35,853 bases of DNA from an uncultured Eubacteriales bacterium (lineage in GTDB: Bacteria > Bacillota > Clostridia > Oscillospirales > Oscillospiraceae), in contig URSX01000006.1 of NCBI GenBank assembly GCA_900550615.1, positions 1-35,853 of the forward strand. The letters are read 5' to 3'. The notes under the pieces are model-generated. The model worked only from the letters and a program-made list of their open reading frames with translations. It had not been told where the DNA came from and ran no database searches. The translations under genes and the position numbers were made by a program. This document shows, in pieces, positions 21,208 to 29,025 of the stretch; within the stretch, counting starts at the first letter, position 1, and the number at the start of each line of letters is the position of its first letter.

Positions 21208-21939
21208 ATGAAATTCATTGACTTTGAAAAACTATCGGCGCTGTTTCTGAAATACTGGGACAAGTTCCTCATCGACGGCGTGGAATACACCCTGGCCCTG
21301 GCCGCTATCACCGTGGCCTTCGGAACTGTTTTCGCCTCCGTACTGGCGCTGATGAAGATGTCCAAAATACCGCCTCTGCGTTGGCTGTCCATCATCTATA
21401 TTGAGATCATCCGCGGCACACCCATGCTGCTGCAGCTGTACTTCTTCTACTTTGGCCTGCCCATTCTCATCCCGGCGCTGACAAAGCAGAAATTCCTCTG
21501 CATCGCCATCGCCCTGGTGTGCAACAGCGCCGCCTACGTCTCCGAGGTCATCCGTTCCGGCATCCAGGCCGTGGATCCCGGGCAGATAGAGGCCGCCCTG
21601 AGCCTGGGCTTTTCCGAGAGCAAGGCCATGTGGTTCGTGGTGGTACCTCAGGCGACGAAGAACATCCTCCCCGCTCTGGGCAATGAGTTCATCATGATCG
21701 TCAAGGACACCTCCCTGGGCTCCACCTTCTTCATCGGCGACCTGATGACCCAGTACCTGCTGGTCAAGGGCGCAACATACCTGCCCATTGAGCCGCTGGT
21801 CATCGTCGGCATCATCTACTTCATCATGACCTTTGTTCTGAGCAAGGTCTTCGGGCACTTTGAAAAGAAGCTGCAGCGCTCTGAACGGCGCAGCAGCTAC
21901 GGGCGCAAGCGGAAGCAGCAGCGGGAGGTGACCATCTGA
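21208..21939 (+). CDS. Amino-acid ABC transporter permease
   Basis: A 243-residue inner-membrane subunit of the HisM/GlnP type. Visible features are the start region GVEYTLALAAITVAFGT, the IEIIRGTPMLLQLYFFYFGLP segment characteristic of polar-amino-acid permeases, and the EAA loop that contacts the ATPase (EAALSLGFSESKAMWFVVVPQ). Five to six membrane segments are expected. A single permease gene suggests a homodimer. ATG 21208 has a weak GAGGA site upstream. The end overlaps the ATPase start by one base (TGATG). The C-terminus is very basic, consistent with a cytoplasmic tail. Confidence 0.94.
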   Translation: MKFIDFEKLSALFLKYWDKFLIDGVEYTLALAAITVAFGTVFASVLALMKMSKIPPLRWLSIIYIEIIRGTPMLLQLYFFYFGLPILIPALTKQKFLCIAIALVCNSAAYVSEVIRSGIQAVDPGQIEAALSLGFSESKAMWFVVVPQATKNILPALGNEFIMIVKDTSLGSTFFIGDLMTQYLLVKGATYLPIEPLVIVGIIYFIMTFVLSKVFGHFEKKLQRSERRSSYGRKRKQQREVTI

Positions 21940-22679
21940 TGGCACAGAAGCTTATTGAGGTCCATGACCTGAAAAAAAACTACAACGGCGGCGATGTGAA
22001 AGCTCTGGACGGCGTCAGCGTCGATGTGAACAAGGGCGACGTCATGGCCGTTATCGGCCCCTCTGGCGGCGGTAAAAGCACGTTTCTGCGCAGCCTGAAC
22101 CTGCTGGAGACGCCCACATCCGGCTCCATCATCTTCGACGGTGAGGACATCACCGGCAAAAAGGTGGATCTGCCCACCCACCGGCAGAAAATGGGCATGG
22201 TGTTCCAGCATTTCAACCTCTTCCCCAACAAAACCATCCTGGACAATCTGACCATGGCCCCCATCAAGATCAAAAAGACGCCCAAGGCCGAAGCCGAAGC
22301 CAAGGCTATGGCCCTGCTGCAGCGGGTGGGGCTGGCCGACCGGGCCCACGACTATCCGGCCCAGCTGTCCGGCGGGCAGAAGCAGCGTGTCGCCATCGTC
22401 CGGGCCCTGGCCATGGAGCCGGAGGTCATGCTCTTTGATGAGCCCACCTCCGCCCTGGATCCGGAGATGGTGGGTGAGGTGCTGGAGGTCATGCAGGAGC
22501 TGGCCCGCAGCGGCATGACCATGGTGGTGGTCACCCACGAGATGGGCTTTGCCCGGGAGGTTGGCAATCGCGTCCTGTTCATGGATGCCGGCAAGATCGC
22601 CGAGCAGGGCACACCGGAGGATATCTTCGATCATCCCCAGAGCGCCCGGCTGCAGGATTTCTTGAAAAAGGTGCTGTAA
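21939..22679 (+). CDS. Amino-acid ABC transporter ATP-binding protein
   Basis: A 246-residue ATPase of the GlnQ/HisP class that powers the importer. Walker A GPSGGGKST (40-48), the Q-loop GMVFQHFNLF, ABC signature LSGGQKQR, Walker B VMLFDEPTSALDPE and the switch His in VVTHEMGFA are all intact. The start overlaps the permease stop by one base. A 95-base gap with a GC-rich hairpin separates it from the M20 gene. Confidence 0.96.
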   Translation: MAQKLIEVHDLKKNYNGGDVKALDGVSVDVNKGDVMAVIGPSGGGKSTFLRSLNLLETPTSGSIIFDGEDITGKKVDLPTHRQKMGMVFQHFNLFPNKTILDNLTMAPIKIKKTPKAEAEAKAMALLQRVGLADRAHDYPAQLSGGQKQRVAIVRALAMEPEVMLFDEPTSALDPEMVGEVLEVMQELARSGMTMVVVTHEMGFAREVGNRVLFMDAGKIAEQGTPEDIFDHPQSARLQDFLKKVL

Positions 22680-22713
22680 AGCGCCGCTTAAAAGCTATCA
22701 TCATCATCTTTCC

Positions 22714-22752
22714 GCCGTGCGCCCCACTCCCCTGTGGGGTGGGGTGTGCGGC
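22714..22752 (+). promoter_or_regulatory. GC-rich hairpin between ATPase and M20 genes
   Basis: Bases 22714-22730 can pair with 22736-22752 over 17 positions, four of them G-U, around a 5-base loop. As four pairs are G-U, it is an RNA structure on the plus strand. No T tract follows, so it is more likely an mRNA processing or stability element than a terminator. Confidence 0.55.
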
Positions 22753-22774
22753 AACGTAAAAAGGAGATATTACT

Positions 22775-24217
22775 ATGGAGATACACAAGGAAAAAGCGGC
22801 GGCTCTGGCCGCCATTGACGAAAAAAAGGAGCTCATTGCCCAGGCGGCCGACAAGATCTGGGACTATGCGGAGCTGTCCATGCAGGAGGTGCAGTCCGCC
22901 GCCCTGCTGTGCAGCGTCATGGAGCAGGAGGGCTTTGCCGTGGAAAAGGGCATCTGCTCCATCCCCACGGCCTTCTCCGCCAGCTACGGTTCCGGCAAGC
23001 CCGTCATCGGCTTTCTGGCGGAGTATGACGCCCTGTCCGGTCTGAGCCAGGCCGCCGGCAGCACGGAGTATCACCAGCTTGTAAAGGGCAGCAGCGGCCA
23101 TGGCTGCGGTCATAACCTTCTGGGCGTGGGCGCCATGGCGGCGGCCATCGGCATGAAGCACTATCTGCAAAGCACCGGCAAAAGCGGCACGGTGATCCTG
23201 TACGGCTGTCCCGGGGAGGAGGGCGTGGCCTCCAAGGCTTATATGGCCCGGGAGGGCCTGTGGTACGGTCTGGATGCAGCGCTGACGTGGCACGCAGGTG
23301 ACTGCAATGAGGTGGCCACCGGCTCCACCAATTCCTGCATCCAGATGGTGTATACCTTCCACGGTGTAGCCTCCCAAGCCTCCACCGCCCCGGAGCGCGG
23401 ACGCAGCGCCCTGGATGCCGTGGAGCTGATGAACGTGGGTGTGCAGTTTCTGCGGGAGCACATGCCGCCTGATGCCCGGGTGCACTACTCCATTCTGGAT
23501 GCCGGCGGCGTCAGCCCCAACGTGGTGCAGCCCGAGGCCAGTGTCCTCTATATGATCCGTTCCAACTATGTAAAAGACTGCATGGCCCTGCACCAGCGGG
23601 TGGATAAAATCGCCCAGGGCGCGGCGCTGATGACCGACACCACCATCCAACGCAAGTTCGTGGACGGTCTGTCCGACACCGTGTGCAACCACGCCCTGGA
23701 GCAGGTACTGTATGACAACTTCGCCCAGCTGGGTGTGCCGGAGTGCAGCCCGGCGGAGCATGAATTCATGGAAAAGCTCTCCGCCACCTATGCCGGCAGC
23801 GACGCCCCCACCGGCGTAGGCGCGGCCAGCGATCCCGCCTTTGCCGCCCGGGTAAAAGCCATGCAGACCAGCCATTTCAACGATTTCCTGATGCCCCTGT
23901 ACCAGGGTCCGGCGTTCAATGCCGGTTCTACCGATGTGGGCGACGTCAGCTATCAGTGTCCCACGGCGCAGATCCATGTGGCCGTGTGGCCCAACAACGT
24001 CCCCTGCCACACCTGGCAGGTAGTGTCCTGCAACAAGACGCCCCTGGCCCACAAGGCCACCGTCCACGCGGGTAAGGTCCTGTGCGCCGCAGCCATCGAC
24101 CTTCTGGAGCAGCCGGAGCTGCTGGAAAAGGCCAAGGCGGAATTTGCCCAGCGGACGGCAGGCGGATATACCTGCCCCATCCCGGCAGACGCGGTGGCCG
24201 CCCCTCTGGACCTGTAA
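22775..24217 (+). CDS. M20 peptidase-family amidohydrolase, AbgB-like
   Basis: A 480-residue dinuclear metal amidohydrolase of the M20D group, close in length and pattern to p-aminobenzoyl-glutamate hydrolase subunit B and N-acyl-amino-acid deacylases. Metal and catalytic motifs are present: FLAEYDAL, GHGCGHNLLG (108-117), YGCPGEEG (143-150, catalytic Glu) and TWHAGD (His173). The dimerisation domain lies at about 185-300. ATG 22775 has AAGGAG nine bases upstream. It is the last gene of the transporter operon and ends at a strong terminator. Its place suggests that it hydrolyses the imported compound, for example an acylated amino acid or dipeptide. Whether this is an N-acyl cysteine derivative, a folate breakdown product or something else cannot be decided. 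Confidence 0.88.
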   Translation: MEIHKEKAAALAAIDEKKELIAQAADKIWDYAELSMQEVQSAALLCSVMEQEGFAVEKGICSIPTAFSASYGSGKPVIGFLAEYDALSGLSQAAGSTEYHQLVKGSSGHGCGHNLLGVGAMAAAIGMKHYLQSTGKSGTVILYGCPGEEGVASKAYMAREGLWYGLDAALTWHAGDCNEVATGSTNSCIQMVYTFHGVASQASTAPERGRSALDAVELMNVGVQFLREHMPPDARVHYSILDAGGVSPNVVQPEASVLYMIRSNYVKDCMALHQRVDKIAQGAALMTDTTIQRKFVDGLSDTVCNHALEQVLYDNFAQLGVPECSPAEHEFMEKLSATYAGSDAPTGVGAASDPAFAARVKAMQTSHFNDFLMPLYQGPAFNAGSTDVGDVSYQCPTAQIHVAVWPNNVPCHTWQVVSCNKTPLAHKATVHAGKVLCAAAIDLLEQPELLEKAKAEFAQRTAGGYTCPIPADAVAAPLDL

Positions 24218-24250
24218 ATGCCCCGCCGCATTCCCTCCCATAACGAAAGC

Positions 24251-24278
24251 AAAACCGCCGGTAACCCGGCGGTTTTTT
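24251..24278 (+). terminator. Terminator of the ABC transporter / M20 operon
   Basis: AAAACCGCCGG (24251-24261) and CCGGCGGTTTT (24266-24276), loop of four bases, then T's. Confidence 0.9.
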
Positions 24279-24392
24279 CTCAGCTTATAAAAGGGATACG
24301 GGGCGGATATCAGCGCAGGAAGGGAAAGCGCTTCACCGGCACAGTAGCATTCGCAGGGAAATCCTGCATACTGGGGTGCCCCTGCGACAGCC

Positions 24393-24770
24393 TTACCGCA
24401 GCATCAGCTTTTCCGCCTCCCGCCGCAGCTCCGCCCGGAAATCCGGGTGGGCAATGGCAATGAGCCGCTCCACCCGCTGACGGATGGAGGCTCCTTTCAG
24501 TCAGGCCACGCCGTACTCCGTCACGATGCAGTCCACCCAGCTGCGGGAGATGGACACAGCCGAACCGAGGGGCAGAACGGGCTATATCTTGGTGATGGCG
24601 CACCAGACCTTCACATCCCGCACCCGGGGTGCAATGGTGTGCAGTGTACGGAGCAGCGCCAGCGGTTCGCGGGCATAGGTGCCGCTGACGCTGGTATCAC
24701 CGCTATGAATAAGCGACATCGCCGCATCGGCGGTGCTCAGCTTCTGCTGATAGAGTTCGCGGGATGTCAT
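24393..24770 (-). pseudogene. Remnant of an acetyl-CoA hydrolase / CoA-transferase gene
   Basis: In one continuous frame the minus strand reads the start of a CoA-transferase (MTSRELYQQKLSTADAAMSL, then RVRDVKVWCAITKI) followed directly by the end of one (SRSWVDCIVTEYGVA, then LKGASIRQRVERLIAIAHP and FRAELRREAEKL). The family (4-hydroxybutyrate or butyryl-CoA:acetate CoA-transferase and acetyl-CoA hydrolase) is about 430-450 residues; about 300 central residues are missing. Two in-frame stops remain, TAG at the junction and TGA in place of the usual Glu in VTEYGVAELKG. A good ribosome binding site (GGAGG, seven bases before the ATG) survives. The decay looks recent, as both ends are well preserved. 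The active-site Glu region lay in the lost part. Confidence 0.85.
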
Positions 24771-24963
24771 GGGCAGTCCTCCGCATAATATGATAGAGCT
24801 ATAGCAGCATAGAAAGGGACCATTGTAAAATACGAAGTTGCTCTGCACACCATCTGTTATTGTTATAATGCAGGAGTTTGTCCCCCGGCAGCCCTCCACG
24901 CAGGCGGAAGTCCCCGCGTTCTTCGCGGCCAAAGCATATCGTTTTTGCCGTTTCTACACATAG

Positions 24964-24992
24964 AAAAACTCCCCGCGTGATCCGCGGGGAGT
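24964..24992 (-). terminator. Terminator of tRNA-Thr
   Basis: ACTCCCCGCG (24968-24977) and CGCGGGGAGT (24983-24992) are perfectly inverted. On the minus strand it starts one base after the tRNA CCA end and is followed by a T run. Confidence 0.92.
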
Positions 24993-24993
24993 C

Positions 24994-25069
24994 TGGAGCT
25001 TGTGGCCGGACTCGAACCGGCGACCTGCTCATTACGAGTGAGCTGCTCTACCAACTGAGCCACACAAGC
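24994..25069 (-). tRNA. tRNA-Thr (anticodon CGU)
   Basis: A full cloverleaf on the minus strand: acceptor GCTTGTG/CACAAGC, D arm GCTC/GAGC, anticodon arm GCTCA/TGAGC with loop CTCGTAA, T arm GCCGG/CCGGC with loop TTCGAGT. The anticodon CGT is at 25034-25036 and reads ACG codons. The discriminator is U and the 3' CCA is encoded (24994-24996). It has its own promoter and terminator. Confidence 0.97.
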
Positions 25070-25090
25070 AAATCTCTGCAAGCAATGGTC

Positions 25091-25119
25091 ATTATAGCAT
25101 CTTTTTCTATCGCCGTCAA
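25091..25119 (-). promoter_or_regulatory. Promoter of tRNA-Thr
   Basis: On the minus strand TTGACG (25114-25119), a 17-base spacer and a consensus TATAAT (25091-25096), about 20 bases before the tRNA. Confidence 0.85.
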
Positions 25120-25367
25120 CTCTCATTTTTTCCATTCTTCATCCCGTTTTTCACCGGGCCGCAGATGAATACATTTGGTATTCTCTCCCCCTCGGTCTCC
25201 GCATTTTTCGCTCCGCCCTGTCTCCCCTCCGCTTTCGCTCCTTCCCTTTCGTCAAAATCACAAGAGGAAAACCCCGCTCTTTTCCGCCCTTCCCCCCTCT
25301 CAAACAACCGTTCTTCCCGCCCCGACAGATTAACATAATATTTTCTGTTTTTTGATTCTACTGTTTG

Positions 25368-25450
25368 TTATCCACATTATCCACAGAGTTTTCCACATGG
25401 GCAAGTCATTTATTTTCAATACTTTTTCAGGTTATCCACCGTTATCCCCC
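25368..25450 (+). other. Cluster of DnaA boxes
   Basis: Two perfect TTATCCACA boxes lie back to back (25368-25376, 25377-25385), then TTTTCCACA (25389-25397), TTATCCACC (25432-25440) and TTATCCCCC (25442-25450), all in one orientation. An AT-rich stretch lies between the third and fourth. The surrounding gap 25120-25550 has no gene and is pyrimidine-rich on the plus strand. The match to the DnaA consensus is direct. Whether it is an origin, a titration site or a regulatory cluster is unknown; dnaA and dnaN are not in the window. Confidence 0.7.
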
Positions 25451-25551
25451 TCCTAATATCCCTTTTTGCAAAAATAATGTCGATTAACATAACGCATATC
25501 CCCTTCCAAAAATTCCCTTCTTCTCTTTTTCTCCCATTTTCCCCCCTTGAC

Positions 25552-25587
25552 AAACAAAGAGAGAGGCCTACGCCTCTCTCTTTGTTT
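25552..25587 (-). terminator. Terminator of the double ABC exporter operon
   Basis: A perfect 16-bp stem, AAACAAAGAGAGAGGC (25552-25567) with its complement (25572-25587), loop CTAC, 13 bases after the stop of the last gene on the minus strand. Its outer arm supplies the U-rich part. Confidence 0.75.
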
Positions 25588-25600
25588 ACATTTTTCTTCT

Positions 25601-26506
25601 TCACCTCCGACTGCGGCGGGCAGCGGCCCAATTGATGGCCACATAGATCCCCACCAGCAGCGCGATGCTCCCCACCAGGATCAGATACATCTGTCCGTTT
25701 GTCACCTGGTGGTCAAAGAAATACAGATTGCAGTCCACGCTGTCCCGGATGGCCTCCACCACTTCCTTGGGAAAGCCCTGCTTCTCCATCTCCGCAAAGG
25801 CGCCGCCCATGGCGTGGTTGCGCAGCAGGCTGGTTCCGTAGGTTCCCGGCAGGAAGGACAACACCTTCTGCAGCCCCGTCCCAAAGTTGGAGATGGGCAT
25901 ATAGGCCCCGCAGATGAAGCCGTATCCGGCGCTGACGATGGTACCCACCGCCGAGGCCTGGCCGTCGGTGCTGAGCCAGAAATTGATGCAGGAGGACAAG
26001 GCCGTGCCGAACATGGTCAGCAAAAACACATCCAGCAGCAGGCCCAGCACATCCCCGGCTGTGAGATACCAGCCCACTCCGGCCAGATACCCCAAGCACA
26101 CCGCCGCGGCGAGCACCGTGATAATCAACGTGGACAAAAGGCTTGCCAGATAGTATCCCAGAGCCAGGGTGGCCGGCCGCACCGGGGAAATGGTCAGGTC
26201 GTGCCGGGCGCCGCTGGTCTTATCCTTGATCATCAGCAGGTTCGAGCAAAAGGCCACTGTCACGCAGCTCACCGCCAGCAGGGAGGATATCAGCTGGCCA
26301 CCCACCACGCCGTTTATAATGCTATCCGCCACCGTGGCTCCCGCCTGGGCCAGGGCCGAGCGAAAGGAATCGTCAAACACCTTTTTCAGAAATGTGGCAT
26401 ACAGCACCAGCAGGATCACCGGCGTGATAAGCGAGGAGAAAAACATGCCCTTGTCCTTGAAGTAGAGCTTCGTGTTGCGCCGGATCAGCGCTCCCAGCCC
26501 GGTCAT
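25601..26506 (-). CDS. ABC-2 type exporter permease
   Basis: A 301-residue membrane subunit of a DrrB-like ABC exporter. The N-terminus (LIRRNTKLYFKDKGMFFSSL, then PVILLVLYATFLKK) carries the first membrane helix, a larger outside loop follows, and five more helices run to the end. ATG overlaps the stop of the ATPase gene by four bases (ATGA), so the two are translationally coupled and form one transporter. Family members export drugs, lipids or peptides, or give self-resistance; no substrate can be read from this sequence. Last gene of a four-gene operon. Confidence 0.88.
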   Translation of the reverse strand: MTGLGALIRRNTKLYFKDKGMFFSSLITPVILLVLYATFLKKVFDDSFRSALAQAGATVADSIINGVVGGQLISSLLAVSCVTVAFCSNLLMIKDKTSGARHDLTISPVRPATLALGYYLASLLSTLIITVLAAAVCLGYLAGVGWYLTAGDVLGLLLDVFLLTMFGTALSSCINFWLSTDGQASAVGTIVSAGYGFICGAYMPISNFGTGLQKVLSFLPGTYGTSLLRNHAMGGAFAEMEKQGFPKEVVEAIRDSVDCNLYFFDHQVTNGQMYLILVGSIALLVGIYVAINWAAARRSRR

Positions 26507-27417
26507 TTCTCCTCACCCCCCGTCAGCTTTTTCCCGGTCACAGCCAGGAAAACATCGTCCATCTTTCCCTTGGTGATCTCGTAATCCCGGAAGATCTCCG
26601 GGTACTTCAAAATCAGCTCCGTGGCCGCCGCCGTGTTCGGCACGAACACCCGGTAGGCGTCCCGGACCGTCTCATAGGACGCGCCCAGCTGCTTCACCTG
26701 TGCCTCACTGCTGCCATACAGGGTGATGAAGTCGCCGGTGTAGGTGTTCTTCAGTGCCAGGGGCGTTCCCTCGGCGGCGATTTGACCGTGGTCGATGATC
26801 ACTACATAGTCCGCGTCCGCCGCCTCCTCCATATAATGGGTAGTCAGAAACACCGTCAGTCCCGCTTCCCGGCGCAGCCGCTCCACCACCTGCCACAGGT
26901 TGACCCGGGTCTGGGGATCCAGCCCCGTGGTGGGCTCGTCCAAGATGAGAATTTCCGGCCCATGGAGCAGCGCCCGGGCGATGTCGATGCGTCGGCGCTG
27001 GCCGCCGGAGAGCTTTCCCAGGGGCCGTCTCAGCAAATCGCCGAACTCCAGAAGCTGCGAAAGCTCCTCCAGTCTCTTTTCAAAATCTCTGCCCCGGATG
27101 CCGTACAGAGCCGCCCTGCTGCGCAGATTGTCCCGCACAGACAGTTCCCTGTCCAGCACCGAGTTCTGGAACACCACGCCCAGCCTCCGCCGGATACTGT
27201 CCGGCTCCCGATCCAGATCCGCTCCGCAGATCTGCACGCTGCCGCTGTCCTTGCGCAGCTCACCGCACATGATGTTGATGGTGGTGGATTTTCCTGCGCC
27301 GTTCACCCCCAAAAAGGCGAACAGCTCCCCCTTCTTCACATGGAAATTCAGATCCTGCACCGCCTGCACCTGGCCAAATGCTTTGTGCAGGTGGCTGATC
27401 TCCATAATATGTTCCAT
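26503..27417 (-). CDS. ABC exporter ATP-binding protein (DrrA/CcmA-like)
   Basis: A 304-residue ATPase with Walker A GVNGAGKST, signature LSGGQRRR, Walker B ILILDEPTTGLDPQT and switch His in LTTHYMEEA. About 80 residues after the core form the C-terminal extension usual in daunorubicin-type exporters (ending ITKGKMDDVFLAVTGKK). The start codon lies nine bases after the upstream permease gene, with GAGGGAAG as ribosome binding site. Its partner is the next gene (four-base overlap). Confidence 0.93.
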   Translation of the reverse strand: MEHIMEISHLHKAFGQVQAVQDLNFHVKKGELFAFLGVNGAGKSTTINIMCGELRKDSGSVQICGADLDREPDSIRRRLGVVFQNSVLDRELSVRDNLRSRAALYGIRGRDFEKRLEELSQLLEFGDLLRRPLGKLSGGQRRRIDIARALLHGPEILILDEPTTGLDPQTRVNLWQVVERLRREAGLTVFLTTHYMEEAADADYVVIIDHGQIAAEGTPLALKNTYTGDFITLYGSSEAQVKQLGASYETVRDAYRVFVPNTAAATELILKYPEIFRDYEITKGKMDDVFLAVTGKKLTGGEEK

Positions 27418-27426
27418 ACGCTTCCC

Positions 27427-29025
27427 TCACAGCGCCGCAAACACGGCGCAGCCTTTCTTTCGGATCCACATAAACAGCAGCACGCACCCCGCCAGCGTCA
27501 CCACGGCAAAGGCGGCCATGAATGCCATATAGCCTATACGCCAGCCGATCAGGAAGAAGCCGGCCGCCAGCAGCGCCGCATACACCACGCCGCCCAGCAA
27601 GGCCAGGGCCACCGCGCCCCCCTGCTTGATGGGGGTGGTTTCACTGACCCAGTGTAGATTAGGCATTTTCAGCCCCAAAAACAGGTTCAGCAGCGCCGAA
27701 AGCACCGTAAACAGTGCCGCCACCACCAGGGCCAGGGCCGTCTGCGCCGCCCCGGCGGGGCTCACAACGGCCACGCATATGCCGCACAGCGCCGCCGGAA
27801 TGGCCGTCAGCAGCAGGTGCATCCTGAGCTTGGCGCGCAGCACCTGCCACGATGTCACCGGCAGCGATTGGGCCAGCCACAGGCTCTTCCCCTCCAGAGA
27901 CACGGAGGGCGCCGCCATATCATTCATGCCCACCAGAGTACACAATGCCGCACACAGCAGCACCGACAGGGCTCCGGGTCTGCCGGCAAACACGGGCTCC
28001 AGCATCGGGAGGAAGCTGCCGCCCTTCCACAGAAGCGCTCCCGCGCCGATGACCATGCCCAGAATGCCCATGCCGCAGTTGAGCATATAGTTGGCGCTGG
28101 CGGTGAACCGGGTCAGCTCCCGCCCCAGCAGGGCCGCATCGGCGCTTCTGAGCCGGGCCGTCTTTTCCCTGTATTCCTTCTTGGCCACCGTTCCCGTGGA
28201 GGTTGCCAGCTTCAAAAAGCTCCGGGCAATGAGCCACCATACCAGGGCAAACAGGGCCAGCACCACCGCCGTCACCATGGCCATGGCCCCGCCGTCGCCC
28301 ACGGCCACCCGGCCCACCAGATACAGCGGATACGCGCCGCTGCGGATGGATTCTCCGTACTGGGCGGCGTTGGCCAGCAGCTCCTGCAGCAGATCCCCCG
28401 CCTGGGCATAGAGGAAGTAGTACGCGCCGATGAACACCAGCGACACCAGCACCGTAATAAAGCTCTTGTTTCTCAGCTTCCGGCTGACTTTAGCCACGAT
28501 CCATCCCAACGCGCAGGACAAAGTCAGCACGAACAGGGACAGCAGCGCCAGCAGCAGTATGCCGCCCAGGGCCGTTTTCACCGTTATGCCCACCACGACC
28601 CAGTACACAATGAGACATGGCAGATACACCACCGCGGAGTACATCAGTCCCATAAGGTATACGCTTACCAGCCGCGCCGCCATAATGGTCCGCACCGGGA
28701 TCGGCAGGCTCAGCAGCAGGTCGTTGTCCTTGGCCATGTAGAGACTGGAATAGGTGTTGAATACGCTGCCGAATATCCCCAGAAACGCCGCCAGCAGCGT
28801 CATCAGCGTAAAGTACAGCCAGTCCAGCCCCGCGCTGGCCATGGCATCGCACATAGCCAGGGACACGAAGGTGAACAGGCCGCCCAGCACGCCCACCATC
28901 AGCACCACGAACAACACGATAAACCCGATGGTCGCCCCCTTGGAGCGGGCTCTGTTCTTTTTAGCGTCATATGTATAGCTGCGGAATATCTCCCCCAGCT
29001 GCTTTTTTACCAGGATATTCAGCAT
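27427..29025 (-). CDS. Large ABC exporter permease (about 12 membrane segments)
   Basis: A 532-residue membrane protein, about twice the size of common ABC-2 permeases, with two similar hydrophobic halves joined by a charged region near residue 270-300 (KKEYREKTARLRSADAALLG). It has the look of the fused exporter permeases found with short ATPases in Firmicutes. ATG overlaps the end of the ATPase gene at 29019 by seven bases. Substrate unknown. It is the second gene of the operon, and its ATPase partner is the first. Confidence 0.8.
   Translation of the reverse strand: MLNILVKKQLGEIFRSYTYDAKKNRARSKGATIGFIVLFVVLMVGVLGGLFTFVSLAMCDAMASAGLDWLYFTLMTLLAAFLGIFGSVFNTYSSLYMAKDNDLLLSLPIPVRTIMAARLVSVYLMGLMYSAVVYLPCLIVYWVVVGITVKTALGGILLLALLSLFVLTLSCALGWIVAKVSRKLRNKSFITVLVSLVFIGAYYFLYAQAGDLLQELLANAAQYGESIRSGAYPLYLVGRVAVGDGGAMAMVTAVVLALFALVWWLIARSFLKLATSTGTVAKKEYREKTARLRSADAALLGRELTRFTASANYMLNCGMGILGMVIGAGALLWKGGSFLPMLEPVFAGRPGALSVLLCAALCTLVGMNDMAAPSVSLEGKSLWLAQSLPVTSWQVLRAKLRMHLLLTAIPAALCGICVAVVSPAGAAQTALALVVAALFTVLSALLNLFLGLKMPNLHWVSETTPIKQGGAVALALLGGVVYAALLAAGFFLIGWRIGYMAFMAAFAVVTLAGCVLLFMWIRKKGCAVFAAL

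Noticed and set aside
24863..25135. ORFs running through the tRNA-Thr region
   Set aside because: They cross a complete tRNA gene with its own promoter and terminator.
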